Shown: in pieces, positions 4,444 through 5,568 of the stretch
Numbering within the stretch: the first letter of the stretch is position 1
How the letters are laid out: each line of letters opens with the position of its first letter
Origin: Nitrospiraceae bacterium
Lineage (GTDB): Bacteria; Nitrospirota; Thermodesulfovibrionia; Thermodesulfovibrionales; UBA1546
Reading direction: 5' to 3'
Length of the DNA stretch: 5,568 bases
Assembly: GCA_003535475.1 (NCBI GenBank)
Contig: DOHC01000078.1
Coordinates: 1-5,568, forward strand
Program-made: the position numbers and the translations under genes
Notes under the pieces: generated by a model
Seen by the model: only the letters and a program-made list of their open reading frames with translations
What the model was told of the DNA's origin: nothing
Database searches by the model: none

Positions 4444-5568
4444 AGGGTCTTTCTACAGAAGCGAAAGTAGGTTCTTTTGCGCTTATAATTCTTGTTCTCC
4501 TGACATACATGACATTCAAGGTCGGCGGCTTTGAATGGGTAAAAAAGAAAGGATACGTAGTCTATGCCGAGTTCAAAAATATCGGAGGCCTTGACGAAAA
4601 GACAAGGATAAAGGTCGCAGGTGTTGATGCCGGCACCATTGAAAGAATTGAACTCAGGAACGGAAGGGCAAGGCTTACCATCAGAATAGACAGAAATGTT
4701 GTACTGTATTCAGACGCCTCCGTAGGCATAAAATCAACAGGCCTTCTCGGAGACAAATATCTTGAACTGAAAATAGGTTCTCAGCCGCCACCGCTGAAGG
4801 ACGGGGATACGATAAAAAATGTTGCAGAAATCGTGGACATTGACGACCTTGTGAGGAATCTTACAGATGTCTCTACAAACATCAATAATTTCGCATCCGC
4901 CCTCAACGAATCCATTGGCACGCCTGAGGGGAAAGCAGCGCTCAAGGAATCTATCCTGAACCTTAAAGACATCACCGCAGGCCTTAAAGATACAATATCC
5001 GTAAATGACAAAAAGATGCGGAAAGCACTCGACAATATCAACAATTTCATCGCGTCAATACATGACCTTGTAGAAAAAAACAAGGAACCGCTTACAGCTA
5101 CAATCGGCAATGTAAAAGATTTTTCAGCCTCTCTGAAAAAAGACGGGCCTGACCTTGTGGCAAACCTCGAAAAGGCATCTCAAGAACTCAAGGCAATGAT
5201 AGAGGAGAACAGGCCATCTATTAAGAGCGCGACAGAATCAATTGACACCATCTCCAAAAAAATTGCAGACGGCGAAGGCAGTCTCGGCAAACTTGTGAAG
5301 GATGACAGGCTTTACGAGTCGTTAAACAAGGCCTCCGAAAGCGTTAATAAACAATTAGGCGCTATAGACAGATTCAGGACATTCATAACATTTCAGGCTG
5401 ATTATCTCACAAAACCAAAAGATGCCAAAGGACAGTTCTATGTGACCCTCCAGCCAAAACCTGACAAATACTACATTTTCGGCATTGTCGGTGACCCTGT
5501 GGCGAATGTCAAGACAACTACCACAACTACAAACGGCTCAACCGTTACAGAAGAGAAAAAAGAGAAAA
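4440..5568 (+). CDS. mlaD: MlaD/MCE-domain lipid transport protein, 3' end outside window
   Basis: Periplasmic, inner-membrane-anchored lipid-binding component of the Mla transporter; family members form hexameric rings with a central hydrophobic pore. The frame stays open for 376 codons to the window edge, so the protein is incomplete here. Seen in order: a short cytoplasmic start (MKGLSTEAKVG), one membrane anchor at about 11-27, an MCE domain at about 37-113 with the conserved VAGVDAGTI (58-66) and STGLLGDKYLEL (99-110), then a long, mostly helical region at about 130-310 with regularly spaced hydrophobic residues. It contains the GEGSLGKLVKDDRLYESLN block (278-296). After that comes a beta-like segment with QFYVTLQPKPDKYYIFGIVG (332-351) and a Thr-rich linker. 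This is about twice the length of the E. coli protein (about 180 residues) and belongs to the long, single-MCE type. I infer from memory of similar proteins that a further beta-rich, possibly barrel-like domain follows. Confidence 0.93.
   Translation, partial: MKGLSTEAKVGSFALIILVLLTYMTFKVGGFEWVKKKGYVVYAEFKNIGGLDEKTRIKVAGVDAGTIERIELRNGRARLTIRIDRNVVLYSDASVGIKSTGLLGDKYLELKIGSQPPPLKDGDTIKNVAEIVDIDDLVRNLTDVSTNINNFASALNESIGTPEGKAALKESILNLKDITAGLKDTISVNDKKMRKALDNINNFIASIHDLVEKNKEPLTATIGNVKDFSASLKKDGPDLVANLEKASQELKAMIEENRPSIKSATESIDTISKKIADGEGSLGKLVKDDRLYESLNKASESVNKQLGAIDRFRTFITFQADYLTKPKDAKGQFYVTLQPKPDKYYIFGIVGDPVANVKTTTTTTNGSTVTEEKKEK

Overview
The window is a compact, mostly single-strand gene block from a diderm (Gram-negative-type) bacterium with moderately low G+C. 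From + strand position 594 onward the order is mobA (molybdenum cofactor guanylyltransferase), tatA (Tat translocase subunit), alr (alanine racemase), and mlaE, mlaF and mlaD (MCE-type phospholipid transporter: permease, ATPase, substrate-binding/tunnel protein). mlaD runs off the right edge. The protein style, the gene mix and the repeat-rich short spacers remind me of uncultured Nitrospirota or deltaproteobacteria-like genomes. That is an impression from memory, not something the sequence proves.

Layout. Positions 1-593 hold no recognisable conserved gene. On the minus strand they contain a 98-codon ORF with a very good Shine-Dalgarno and a GTG start (93-389). Upstream of it is a short coding-like stretch broken by one in-frame TAA (421-567), possibly the tail of a decayed gene. 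An AT-rich promoter-like segment precedes mobA. Positions 594-2793 hold mobA, tatA and alr, separated by short spacers (92 and 77 bp) filled with inverted arrays of degenerate 6-7 bp repeats. A third array of the same kind lies in frame inside alr. Positions 2786-5568 hold the mla genes. alr and mlaE overlap by 8 bp and mlaF and mlaD by 4 bp, so translational coupling is likely. mlaE and mlaF are separated by a 70-bp palindromic element of a different type.

How the genes fit together. MobA completes the guanine-dinucleotide form of the molybdenum cofactor, and many enzymes carrying it are exported folded by the Tat system, which makes mobA next to tatA sensible. Alr supplies D-alanine for peptidoglycan, and MlaEFD moves phospholipids between inner and outer membranes, so the right half is an envelope-biogenesis module. 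The most unusual thing in the window is the set of heptamer hairpin arrays. They occupy both spacers before alr, supply the last codons of mobA, abut the alr start codon, and have apparently been tolerated as a ~22-residue insert at the domain boundary of Alr.
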